Assembly: GCF_020166345.1 (NCBI RefSeq) | Contig: NZ_JAIUJS010000001.1 | Coordinates: forward strand, 124,001-188,000 | Reading direction: 5' to 3' | Source: Winogradskyella vincentii | GTDB lineage: Bacteria; Bacteroidota; Bacteroidia; Flavobacteriales; Flavobacteriaceae | Length of the DNA: 64,000 bases | Part shown: piece after piece, positions 19,008 to 28,165 of the stretch | Position numbering within the stretch: the stretch's first letter is position 1 | Layout of the letters: each line of letters starts with the position of its first letter | Made by a program: the position numbers and the translations under genes | Notes under the pieces: model-generated | Database searches by the model: none | What the model was told of the DNA's origin: nothing | What the model saw: only the letters and a program-made list of their open reading frames with translations

Positions 19008-21154
19008 CAATTAAAGAAGTTACAATAGAGAATTATTTATGCTATTACGGTATTAAAAAATTTAACCTCGCAGATGGTTTAAATATTTTATTAGGTGAAA
19101 ATGGTGAGGGTAAAACCAAGTTTTTTGAGGCTTTAGAATGGTTATTCAGCAACAATAATGACAATTTAGAATTACTTGTGTCCAAGAAAGCTCTTGACGA
19201 AAAAGTTGCTGACGAATCGTTTAGAGTTAGAGTGGAAATAATTGTGGAGCATTTCGGTGAAACTAAAATTTTATCCAAAGAGTTTTCCGTAACTAAAACA
19301 AATGATAATGAATACGATGTTGGAAAGGTAGCCCTGAAAGGTATTGAAGAATCCAATAATGGTGAAAGGAGTCCGGTTGATGGTAAAAGTTTACTAGAAC
19401 AATTGTTCCCTAGCGAGATAAGAAGATATTCAATGTTTAAAGGTGAAGAAGAACTTAACATATTTGATAATGATGAAGCTCTGGGTAATTTAATAAAACT
19501 TTTTTCTGATGCCAGGTATTATGATAAGTATGAAGATAGAGGTGAATTTTTGCTTTCAGAAGCTGAAAAGGCAGTGAATAGGGAATCCAAAAATAATACC
19601 AAAAACCAAAAAGAATATAAAAGACTTGAAGAGAATATTAATTACTTCAAAAGAAAAAAGAATGATCAAATTACCTTCCTTAATGAAACTACGGATAATA
19701 TTGAAAAGACAAAAAAGAATATTCAAGAAGTAGAAAAATTCATAAATAACGCAGAAGCTTTAGAAACAATAAATAAAAGGATTAGAAAAATTGAAGATCA
19801 AATCTCAAAAACTGAGAGTCTTATTTCTGAAAATTATACCACTTCTTTATTCGATGAAAATTGGATTTTGATGAACTTTAAAAATATACAAAAGGAGTTT
19901 TCAGAAAAAGTATCAAGCTTAAGCAAAGAAAAAAGAAAATTACAATCAAAATTCGATAGGGAACTAGGAATAAAAGAAGGTGAAAAAAAAGCTAGGTTAG
20001 AAATAATTAATGACTTAGTGCCTCTTCCAATGAATGTTCCTTCTCTAGCGATAATGGAAGAAATGGTAAATGAAAAGGTGTGTAAAGTGTGTAACAGACC
20101 AGCGCCAGAGGGCTCTGAAGCTTTAGAGTTTATGAGAAAACGATTAGAAAATTACATCAACTCTCAAGAGGTAATTAATGAAGAGGAAGAACAGCCAGAA
20201 AAACTATTTCAGTATAATTACATGAACAGACTAGTCAATCTTAGCACAAATCAAGAAGATGAATTTTCAAAATTAAACAATATTCAAACTGAAATTCGAG
20301 AGCTTTTCAAGTTCAATCAAGAGAGAAAGAATGAAGTTGCCAATTTAAAAATTAAACTAGAACATGAACTAGAACAAAGAAATAAAATTATTGGTAATTC
20401 AACTCTTGGTTCAGAAAGACTAGGTGTTGTTCTTAAAGACTATAATATGTGGCAAAATGACGTCAATAAACTGAATGAGGATGCTGTTGATTATAAGCAT
20501 AAAATTAAAGGCTTTGATGAAGAACTAAAAGTCCTTGAAGCTGAAAAAGAAAAAATTGACTTATCTAATGCCAATACATTTTTAATAAATACTAGGAATA
20601 TATTAAGGGATATTGACACCATATTTAGAGATACTAAAGACAGAAAATTTGAAGAGTTTATTCAATTACTTTCACAGAAATCAAATCAAATTTTTTCCAA
20701 AATAAATGTTGATGCTTTTACTGGAATTATTGATTTTAAACTTGTAAAAACTGGCGCTAAAATTAAGGTCAAAATACAACTACAAGAGGAAGATGGTAGT
20801 ATATTTTACTCCCCAAACCAATCACTTTTAACATCAATGCATATTTCAATTTTGTTAGCAATCTCTGAATTATCTAAAGAAGTTAGAGATGATAAATACC
20901 CAATGCTTTTTGATGCACCAACTTCTTCCTTTGGGGAAAGCAAAATGACAGAGTTTTTAAACCTTATTTATGAAACGGATAATCAAACAATCATTTTGAT
21001 TAAGGATTACCTTGCAAAAGATGAAGACAAAAATTTATATGTCAAACCTGAATTTGACAAGGTAAAACGTGATAAAGCATTCTGGGTGAAATTAGAAAGG
21101 CCTTTTGATGAAAAGAATTTAAAAACAATTAATACTAAAAGAATAGAATTGTAA
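19004..21154 (+). CDS. DndD-like SMC/Rad50-type ATPase
   Basis: 716 aa. The N-terminal ATPase lobe has Walker A GENGEGKT (31-38). Two long coiled-coil arms (about 200-340 and 400-540) flank a zinc-hook motif CKVC (Cys360, Cys363). The C-terminal lobe carries Walker B LFDAPTSSF (Asp637). This is the architecture of DndD, which supplies ATP hydrolysis and possibly nicking in DNA phosphorothioation. The next gene is in the DndE position, supporting the assignment. A generic Rad50-like defence ATPase is the alternative. Confidence 0.8.
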   Translation: MTIKEVTIENYLCYYGIKKFNLADGLNILLGENGEGKTKFFEALEWLFSNNNDNLELLVSKKALDEKVADESFRVRVEIIVEHFGETKILSKEFSVTKTNDNEYDVGKVALKGIEESNNGERSPVDGKSLLEQLFPSEIRRYSMFKGEEELNIFDNDEALGNLIKLFSDARYYDKYEDRGEFLLSEAEKAVNRESKNNTKNQKEYKRLEENINYFKRKKNDQITFLNETTDNIEKTKKNIQEVEKFINNAEALETINKRIRKIEDQISKTESLISENYTTSLFDENWILMNFKNIQKEFSEKVSSLSKEKRKLQSKFDRELGIKEGEKKARLEIINDLVPLPMNVPSLAIMEEMVNEKVCKVCNRPAPEGSEALEFMRKRLENYINSQEVINEEEEQPEKLFQYNYMNRLVNLSTNQEDEFSKLNNIQTEIRELFKFNQERKNEVANLKIKLEHELEQRNKIIGNSTLGSERLGVVLKDYNMWQNDVNKLNEDAVDYKHKIKGFDEELKVLEAEKEKIDLSNANTFLINTRNILRDIDTIFRDTKDRKFEEFIQLLSQKSNQIFSKINVDAFTGIIDFKLVKTGAKIKVKIQLQEEDGSIFYSPNQSLLTSMHISILLAISELSKEVRDDKYPMLFDAPTSSFGESKMTEFLNLIYETDNQTIILIKDYLAKDEDKNLYVKPEFDKVKRDKAFWVKLERPFDEKNLKTINTKRIEL

Positions 21155-21156
21155 TT

Positions 21157-21675
21157 ATGGAAAGTTTATTTGATAAATGGAAAACTAAAATTCCAAAGTA
21201 TAGTATTGAGTTTAAAGACACTTTGTTTAAATCCTTATCTGAAAAATATGGGGCAGAGGGCGATAAAAAAGTTAGTTTAGGTAAACATTTTAGTACAAAT
21301 TATGAATTATATACCTATGCCTTTTTTCTTGGACTTTATAACAACGAATATTCCCCTATACCAGATGGTGCAAAAAAAGTCGATTTTAGCCATCATATTC
21401 AATATTGGGGAAGCAAAAATTCTGCTCTCAGAAAAGACTTTTCTAATCTACAAGAATATATGTTTTCTGCATTAGTAGCAAAGACGGATTTAGATGTTTT
21501 AGCATTAGAAAAGGGAGAAATATCAGAAGACGCGGCGGTAAAAGAATTAATACACACAATGGAATCCTATACACACGGCGGTTTAACCTTAATTAAAGAA
21601 AGATTAGAAGATAATCCTAGTTATTTTTTAAATCCAACATCATTTATGGATATGATTGTCAAATCAACTCAATAA
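21157..21675 (+). CDS. DndE-like protein (by position and weak pattern)
   Basis: 172 aa, two bases after the DndD-like gene. It has no strong motif. The run of a helix YTYAFFLGLYN, an acidic/basic strand region ending HIQYWGS, a helix LQEYMFSALV and a late THGGLTLI resembles the order of conserved blocks in DndE (DUF1832), the DNA-binding subunit that recognises nicked DNA. The protein is longer than typical DndE (about 110-130 aa). The similarity is by eye only. Its last 12 bp overlap the end of the convergent kinase gene. Confidence 0.5.
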   Translation: MESLFDKWKTKIPKYSIEFKDTLFKSLSEKYGAEGDKKVSLGKHFSTNYELYTYAFFLGLYNNEYSPIPDGAKKVDFSHHIQYWGSKNSALRKDFSNLQEYMFSALVAKTDLDVLALEKGEISEDAAVKELIHTMESYTHGGLTLIKERLEDNPSYFLNPTSFMDMIVKSTQ

Positions 21676-22653
21676 AAGCTTAAGTTGAATTTTTTTTAGG
21701 AGAATTATAATTTCATCTATTGATTGAAACCTTTTGTCTTTATCATAATTCAACATTCTTTTAATAACAGGATATACTTCCTTATATTTTGAATTAAAAT
21801 CTTTTTGTTTGACCGTTCCTATTGGTGCATTATGTTGAAAAATATACCAAAATATTTTCCCCATTTGAAAAAGATCTGACTGAGTATCTATAATACAATC
21901 AAATTTTTTTTTAAAACTTTTACCTTCGGTCAAGTATTTATTCATTACCTCTGGAGAAATCCAACCTCTTGGTCCGATAAATTTTGAAGACTCATCTAAC
22001 TTATATTCTAATTGTCTTCCGTCAACTAATCCTAAATCACCAATCTTCCATGTACCATTAACTATAAATATATTATCAGGCTTAATATCCCTATGATAAA
22101 AATTGTTTGAATCAATTTCTTTTAGTCCCTCCAAAAGCTCAATACAAAATTTAATCTTACTAGCATAATCTAAGTCAGTATGATGATTCTCAATAAACTC
22201 TTTTAAATCACAATCTGCTACCTCCATTGTATAATATAGATAGTTTTGCTGTTTGATTTGGCATTCACCATTTTCATATAAATCAATAACGTTTTGAGAC
22301 TTGTGCTTGTTACATATTTCTATTGCTCTGATTTCATTTAAAAATCTTTTATGAGAATTCTTATATATACTTTTACCTCTAAATCCCTTTTTAAATGGAT
22401 ATTTCAAAATTTTTAAAATTTTATCAGGCATTTTATCTTCTAATAAATCATAATCTTCAATATTAGAAATATTCGCATCTGAATAAACTTTCAGGATAAC
22501 TGAATTTCCACCTTTATTTCCATATGGAGAAAGTAACTTGAATATATAATCAGTATTATCTATTGTTATCTGATTTAATTGAGGGTCAACATAATTGATA
22601 CCTTGTAACCCCCAATTATCGATGGTAATAAAATTAGGAAAATTAAAGTTCAT
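21664..22653 (-). CDS. Hanks-type Ser/Thr protein kinase
   Basis: 329 aa, cytoplasmic, with no membrane segment. The catalytic loop HRDIKPDN (187-194) is complete, the metal motif is DLG (206-208) instead of DFG, and the alpha-C glutamate is probably Glu107 (FLNEIRAIE). The glycine loop near 45-50 (GNKGGNS) is atypical, and the APE motif reads SPE in GWISPEVM. The enzyme looks active. It is last in the leftward operon, 4 bp after the DUF262 gene. Kinases act as phage-triggered effectors in other defence systems (Stk2, PglW); this role here is inferred. Confidence 0.85.
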   Translation of the reverse strand: MNFNFPNFITIDNWGLQGINYVDPQLNQITIDNTDYIFKLLSPYGNKGGNSVILKVYSDANISNIEDYDLLEDKMPDKILKILKYPFKKGFRGKSIYKNSHKRFLNEIRAIEICNKHKSQNVIDLYENGECQIKQQNYLYYTMEVADCDLKEFIENHHTDLDYASKIKFCIELLEGLKEIDSNNFYHRDIKPDNIFIVNGTWKIGDLGLVDGRQLEYKLDESSKFIGPRGWISPEVMNKYLTEGKSFKKKFDCIIDTQSDLFQMGKIFWYIFQHNAPIGTVKQKDFNSKYKEVYPVIKRMLNYDKDKRFQSIDEIIILLKKIQLKLLLS

Positions 22654-22657
22654 CTTT

Positions 22658-23815
22658 TTATGAGTTCAATAAATCTACATCGAGTAAATAATAATCACTT
22701 ATTTTTTTGATTCCCACTTTTTCATTACCAAATTGATCTACTAAGTAAGATAAAACGTCAAGCATTGTTTCGTTTGATTCAACATCTTCTTTTCTATTGA
22801 TTAACATACTCTCAAAAAAATCTAATCTAATTTTCCTTGCATGTTTAGAATTACTCTGCGAAACGCAGTTTATAGCATAATTCTTTAATGATTCGCATTC
22901 ATCATTTGTGGGTCTAATGAATTGATTCCCCTTTGAATCTTTACCGTCTAATTGTAGTAATATTTTATATTGATATTTTAAAATATCATCTGATAGTTCA
23001 GTATGTTTATTTATGAAATTAAATAAAGTATAAAAATCATTTCTTTGCCTATATCGAGTAGAGTTTATTGATTCTAAACTGTCTAATAAAACAATTTTAT
23101 CTAAAATCCTATTAAAATGATTCTCTAATTTCTTAGACTCATCCTCAGAAATATCTTCTGGGAATATCTCACTATCTATATATTTTTTTTTGTCTCGAAT
23201 ACCTTCATAACCAATATTCTCTTTATTCTCAAAATCCTTGTATCCCATTAAAAGGTACCCCAATAATTCTTGAACAAAATCTCTGTCATTTAATCTTATA
23301 GAAGAAGTATTTGAAAAAATATCCAGATTAATAAATTTTTGATCAGCTGTTATTTTTTCGGCTAACTTTAGAAAATTAGTATCTCTAAATTCAGATCTTT
23401 GAACCTCAGGAACATTTAAAAATTTACCTTTTTTGTTTATTAGAACATAAAATTCCCTTATTTCTTCTTGTGACGCATTTGATAAAAAAACAACCGGCAA
23501 TTCGTAATTTAAAAAAACACTTTTATCTAATGTTTCAAGATTATCTTTTTTTGTGAATTTTATCTCATCCTTGTAATGTCTGTAAATAGATCGTGACCTT
23601 TGCTGTCCATCTACCATTTCAAATTTGCCATCTTCTAGTCTGTTAATGAACAAATTTGGTAATGGATATACCTTTTGAATTGTCTTTATTAATTCTTTTT
23701 GGTCCTTCAATGACCAAATAAACTCTCTTTGGTATGAAGGAGACAAATCTAAAATTTCACTTTCAATCATCTCAATAAGCGATTTAATTGTTAGTGATTG
23801 AATAGAATAATTCAT
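22658..23815 (-). CDS. DUF262 (ParB-like, DGQQR) protein without HNH domain
   Basis: 385 aa from the ATG at 23815; the open frame extends eight codons to a TTG that would overlap the upstream gene. The N-terminal DUF262 domain has PSYQREFIW and DGQQR (69-73). In SspE and related type IV-like enzymes DUF262 hydrolyses NTPs and senses modified DNA, and a C-terminal DUF1524 HNH nuclease cuts. Here the C-terminal 200 residues are helical and show no HNH motif (no paired His/Asn/His pattern). It may sense or regulate, with another protein as effector. Confidence 0.82.
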   Translation of the reverse strand: MNYSIQSLTIKSLIEMIESEILDLSPSYQREFIWSLKDQKELIKTIQKVYPLPNLFINRLEDGKFEMVDGQQRSRSIYRHYKDEIKFTKKDNLETLDKSVFLNYELPVVFLSNASQEEIREFYVLINKKGKFLNVPEVQRSEFRDTNFLKLAEKITADQKFINLDIFSNTSSIRLNDRDFVQELLGYLLMGYKDFENKENIGYEGIRDKKKYIDSEIFPEDISEDESKKLENHFNRILDKIVLLDSLESINSTRYRQRNDFYTLFNFINKHTELSDDILKYQYKILLQLDGKDSKGNQFIRPTNDECESLKNYAINCVSQSNSKHARKIRLDFFESMLINRKEDVESNETMLDVLSYLVDQFGNEKVGIKKISDYYLLDVDLLNS

Positions 23816-23826
23816 TGCAATAATTT

Positions 23827-24954
23827 TTAAATAAAACAACTAGCACAACCCTCACCTTCAGCTTGTAAGATTTCGTCTTGCCAAGATTGTCCTGTTCTAG
23901 ATTTACTTTTTTCTCTATTTATTCTTAAATAATGCTCTTTTTTAATCGCTTTTACTCTTTCTGGTTTTTTTAATTCTTCTAATCTCTCTGCCATCCAGGT
24001 ATAACCCTCTTTCTCATATTCAATAGCTTTTTCAAAAAGATCAGGATGTTGTTCCAAAAGCCAAACCCATTCTATTTTTTGTTGATAGAAACAAAAGAAA
24101 CATCCAGACCTACTTCTTGAATACGTTCCTCTTTTTATTTCACCATCAATTTCAACTTCATATTCAATTGGTTTATAATATGCTGGAACACCTACACCAG
24201 AATCCTCTAAAATCTTGAATACATCATCTAAAACAATGACATCCTCACTATCAACAAGGTGGAAATAATCTAATTTACCAACAGGATAATCTGTAGTCTT
24301 CAAAAACTCAAAAATCACTTTATTAAACAACTTAACGTCAGCATCAATTAAGGCGTTTAATTTTTGTCTTTGTGTAAATTTTGGTGAAATTGGTTGTTCT
24401 GCATATTGCATTACATTTTTTAGTATCACTTCAGGGGACAGTTCTTTGTAAAAACTAGAAATAACTTCAAGATTGGAATTAGATAATGCCTTTTTAATGA
24501 CATCCTCACTCCAAATATTCTTTCTGAACGGAAAAATAGTCTGAATATTTTCCTTTTTAGAGACATAACCCTCTCTATTCTCATCACCTCTAATACCAAC
24601 ATAAGAGATTGTAGGTGCGTCTCCCACATGTTCTTCAAATGGTTCAAGTTTCATTTTATTTGTACACCACCTTGCCATAGGAGAAGGTAGATAACCACCA
24701 TAAATTGCTAAAAAGTGATCAAATGGGTTTTTCATTGGAGAGTTAGCATCATCCATTGACTTATAAATAACAATTTCTTTTCCTAGGACAGAATTTAATC
24801 TATCAATTAAATCATACGTTTCTTTAAGTTCTTTCCCCGTATCACAAGTGTAATATTCAATATCTAATTCTGGACAATTTTTACTCATGTAAATTGCCAA
24901 TGCAGCACTATCCTTACCACCTGAAATTCCCAATAAATGTTTTACTCTACTCAT
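23827..24954 (-). CDS. DndC-like PAPS-reductase-family sulfurtransferase
   Basis: 375 aa. PP-loop SGGKDS (11-16) near the N-terminus marks ATP-dependent activation of DNA or sulfur carrier. Cysteines at 97 (RWCTNK), 285 and 288 (SGCFFC) and 370 and 373 (GCASC at the extreme C-terminus) are candidates for the Fe-S cluster needed by DndC/SspD and for sulfur transfer. The middle segment is rich in family-specific sequence (GIRGDENREGY). Related PAPS reductase proteins also occur in type 4 BREX (BrxP). It overlaps the ATPase gene by 8 bp and is the modification enzyme of the leftward operon. Confidence 0.88.
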   Translation of the reverse strand: MSRVKHLLGISGGKDSAALAIYMSKNCPELDIEYYTCDTGKELKETYDLIDRLNSVLGKEIVIYKSMDDANSPMKNPFDHFLAIYGGYLPSPMARWCTNKMKLEPFEEHVGDAPTISYVGIRGDENREGYVSKKENIQTIFPFRKNIWSEDVIKKALSNSNLEVISSFYKELSPEVILKNVMQYAEQPISPKFTQRQKLNALIDADVKLFNKVIFEFLKTTDYPVGKLDYFHLVDSEDVIVLDDVFKILEDSGVGVPAYYKPIEYEVEIDGEIKRGTYSRSRSGCFFCFYQQKIEWVWLLEQHPDLFEKAIEYEKEGYTWMAERLEELKKPERVKAIKKEHYLRINREKSKSRTGQSWQDEILQAEGEGCASCFI

Positions 24955-27900
24955 TTTTTAATTCTAACTCTTTAGAGAGTAATTCTACTAACAACTCTCT
25001 TCTTTGACTTTCATTCAAACTTTTAATTGAACTAGCCACGTTATTTTTAACATCAATAAAATCTTTTGAGGACTCTGAATTTACGACAAGCTTATCATCA
25101 ATAAAATCACCATTAGCTCCAAAAAACCTAATTGAATATAATGTTCCATTTTTAGATGATTGATTATAATGTTGAATTTCAGCAGCCTTCAACAATCCTA
25201 AAGATAAGTCTTTAATATTTTCCATTAAAACAATCTCTTCTTCATCTAACATTGTTTCAATACTCTTGCCAAGGGCTACATCTGCAACAGACTTAATCCA
25301 GCTCACCCTATCATCTAAATTAGAAACCAGTCTTTTATAAAATACATTTTGCTTTTGACTCAATAAAGCCAGGTTTAAAACCTCTAAATTGGAATTAATT
25401 TCATTTTTATATTCAGGAAATTCAACTACTGAACAATGAAATGATTCAACTATAACTTTTTCAACCCTATTAAGCAAATCGTCATATACACTTCTAATTT
25501 CTCTAATAGCACCATGAATTTGTTTTGTAAACGACGCTAAGACTTCTATATCATCCTTAATAGATAAAGAGTGATACCCTAAAGCCGCCGGGAACTGATT
25601 AAATAAAGCATCCTCTGGATCTTTAGACTTAACAATTGCATCTCTTAACTTTAATGCAGGTGAAGTCAGTTTTTTTGTCTTTAATGTGTATTCATTTAAT
25701 CCCCTTTGAAATCTAAGGAAATTACCGAAAATTGATAAGAATGTTGATTTTGTTCCCTTATCAGTATCCCCAATTTGCACCAGTTCTTTATAGCTCTCTA
25801 ACAAATTCAACTTTAATCCTGAAACATCATAACTCTTAATAAGGAAGTCCTGAGGTTTTTTATGAATTAAGTCCAAAGTATCTTCCTTAATAAAAGGGAT
25901 AAAGCCGCCTTCTACATGAAATAGTGCAAAATCCTCTCTTTTAGCAATGAGGAAAATAGGTATCCAAAAATCTACAAAACCCTTTTTAAGTTTAAAAGGT
26001 TTATTAAAAAGCATATCGTAAAACTCTTTTAGGTTTCTTTTATTGGAAATAGAGTCATTAATAAACTTTTCTGATTCAATCCAAAGTTTATGTAAGCTTG
26101 ATTTTGTATTTGGCTTATCTAATTTGTAATAGTCAAATTGAGCTGTTTTTTGGTGTATTCCTGTGTTTTTTAATAGGTTAATGTATATAGCTTTTTCTGG
26201 TGGAAATTTCTTATCAACAAAACCAATATCCTTTAACCCCTCATTCTCTAACAAGGTTCTTAGTAGTGCTTTTCTTGCCGTATTTATTGGGGTACTTATA
26301 AATTCCTTATTGACCAACTCATTAATAAACACAGGTGTTTTTGAGAAAGCAGAATAACTTATTTCCGTTAGTTTTTGATATAAGCTTCTTTTATTGTCTA
26401 TTTCAACCTCTTTCCCGTTTTGTAACCATATGTTATTGTTGTTACCAAACAACTGATTTATAACAAGGTTATTTAATCTGCTCTCATAAAAACTCTTTTC
26501 ATCTTTTAATAGTTTGAGTGCATTTACATCAAGCTGATGCTTCTCTAAAAGTTTTTCAAACTTTAGAATTATCAAGATGTTATTTCTTATTTCAGCGGTG
26601 TTGTTATATAAAACAAATAAATTGTCTTTATGCTCTTTTGATTTAGAAATCAATCTGGTCTTTTTTATGTTGTCAAAAACTAGATTTATATATCCATCAA
26701 TAGGTCCTACTGCAGTACTTACGTCCTCTAGTGAATCAATAACTTTAAACTCGAAGAACCTATTTGTTCCTGTTTCAAAAGAGTATTTTTTCGCTAATAA
26801 CACTGGAAAATCAATTCTATTAATTATTTCACCAGATAAAGAAAAATCGGTATTAATCTCACTATTAACTAGTAACAGTTCTTGTTCTAAATCTATATCT
26901 GTACCTTCAAGAAAGTTTATTTTGTTGCTATGTTGATAAAAGCGGATAATACCCATTTTATCAAGCCTATCCAAGATATTAGACACATCTTCATTCTTAG
27001 TAAGTTTGAAGTATTCAACAATAAACACCTTGTCAAATAAGCCCCCTACTTTAGAAAATAGATTAACAAGACTTATTGTTTTTAGAACCTCTGATGCTAA
27101 ATGAAAATTATCACTAAAATAAAGTTCTGTTTTCTCAATTGCTTTAAATGTTGTTAACCATTGTGCTCGATGAGGATTATCTGGACTGTTAATTTCTGTG
27201 GGTAAAGAATTAACTAAATAATCATAAACATTAGCAACAGTATAAAAATCATTTGAAAAATTCTTGATAGAATATTTGGTTCTATCATTTATAAAAGAAA
27301 ACAAGGACCTTTCATTTTGTCCATATCTCTGTAACGAATTGACCAAAACATTTGCAGAGAGCCAGTCTAGAGGGTAAATTGCTTTGGAAAGCTCGTTGCT
27401 CTCAGTTTTTAAACTAATTAAATTGGATTTTGAAACTAAGCTAATCAATGATTCATGTTTATCTTCTATTTTTTTTGGGCATTTGAATTCACTGAGCTTC
27501 TTACTAGCAAAAAATAAGAGTTGTTCCACTGGTTCATTAAAAACCAAATCTACAAATCGTCCTTTTACCTTTTCCCACTCAAGTTTATCTTGGCTAGATA
27601 AGTTTCTGCCATAACTTGAAAAGTTTTGGTGTAGTGATATTATAAAGTACGTATTATTTAAACTATTATTAGCCCATTCAGAAATTTGCTGTAATAAGTA
27701 AACATCATCAATATTTTTATTATTAGATGCATATTCAAGGAATTTTCCAAATTCATCAACTATTAAAACTAAACCTTTATTATTTGTTTCAGATAGTTTT
27801 CTCTGCTTTTCTAAGGCACTAATTATTAAATTGGAATTACTTTTTTTTAGATTTAGTTTTTTTGATAAAACAGAAGTAAAAGACTCATTCTCGCCAACTA

Positions 27901-28165
27901 TTTTAATGAAATCAAAATCACCTAACTCATCAGATTCACTTAAGTCTGTGAAGAACTGTTTTTCACGTTTTAGATTTTTTTCTAAAGCCCATAAAAATGT
28001 TGACTTTCCAGTACCATAATTCCCAATTAAATTAAATGATTTATTTGCACCATAATTGTGAAGGAATATCCTATCAAATATTTCCTTTGTATTAGGTGTT
28101 GGTATGAAATCAATTTGTAATGATTCATCCCTCAGTATGTTTGTTGATACATTAATACTTGTCAT
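24947..28165 (-). CDS. Large P-loop ATPase, BrxC-like in layout
   Basis: 1072 aa. Walker A GNYGTGKST (48-56) and Walker B LVLIVDEFGKF (Asp137, Glu138) lie in the N-terminal 300 residues; the remainder is long, helical and without motifs I can name. The size, N-terminal P-loop and position next to a PAPS reductase recall BrxC/PglY-type ATPases of BREX type 4, but no PglZ, BrxL or methylase is present. It starts 14 bp inside the end of the DUF4007 gene and ends 8 bp inside the DndC-like gene, so the three are tightly coupled. It probably recognises or remodels DNA. Confidence 0.75.
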   Translation of the reverse strand: MTSINVSTNILRDESLQIDFIPTPNTKEIFDRIFLHNYGANKSFNLIGNYGTGKSTFLWALEKNLKREKQFFTDLSESDELGDFDFIKIVGENESFTSVLSKKLNLKKSNSNLIISALEKQRKLSETNNKGLVLIVDEFGKFLEYASNNKNIDDVYLLQQISEWANNSLNNTYFIISLHQNFSSYGRNLSSQDKLEWEKVKGRFVDLVFNEPVEQLLFFASKKLSEFKCPKKIEDKHESLISLVSKSNLISLKTESNELSKAIYPLDWLSANVLVNSLQRYGQNERSLFSFINDRTKYSIKNFSNDFYTVANVYDYLVNSLPTEINSPDNPHRAQWLTTFKAIEKTELYFSDNFHLASEVLKTISLVNLFSKVGGLFDKVFIVEYFKLTKNEDVSNILDRLDKMGIIRFYQHSNKINFLEGTDIDLEQELLLVNSEINTDFSLSGEIINRIDFPVLLAKKYSFETGTNRFFEFKVIDSLEDVSTAVGPIDGYINLVFDNIKKTRLISKSKEHKDNLFVLYNNTAEIRNNILIILKFEKLLEKHQLDVNALKLLKDEKSFYESRLNNLVINQLFGNNNNIWLQNGKEVEIDNKRSLYQKLTEISYSAFSKTPVFINELVNKEFISTPINTARKALLRTLLENEGLKDIGFVDKKFPPEKAIYINLLKNTGIHQKTAQFDYYKLDKPNTKSSLHKLWIESEKFINDSISNKRNLKEFYDMLFNKPFKLKKGFVDFWIPIFLIAKREDFALFHVEGGFIPFIKEDTLDLIHKKPQDFLIKSYDVSGLKLNLLESYKELVQIGDTDKGTKSTFLSIFGNFLRFQRGLNEYTLKTKKLTSPALKLRDAIVKSKDPEDALFNQFPAALGYHSLSIKDDIEVLASFTKQIHGAIREIRSVYDDLLNRVEKVIVESFHCSVVEFPEYKNEINSNLEVLNLALLSQKQNVFYKRLVSNLDDRVSWIKSVADVALGKSIETMLDEEEIVLMENIKDLSLGLLKAAEIQHYNQSSKNGTLYSIRFFGANGDFIDDKLVVNSESSKDFIDVKNNVASSIKSLNESQRRELLVELLSKELELKNE

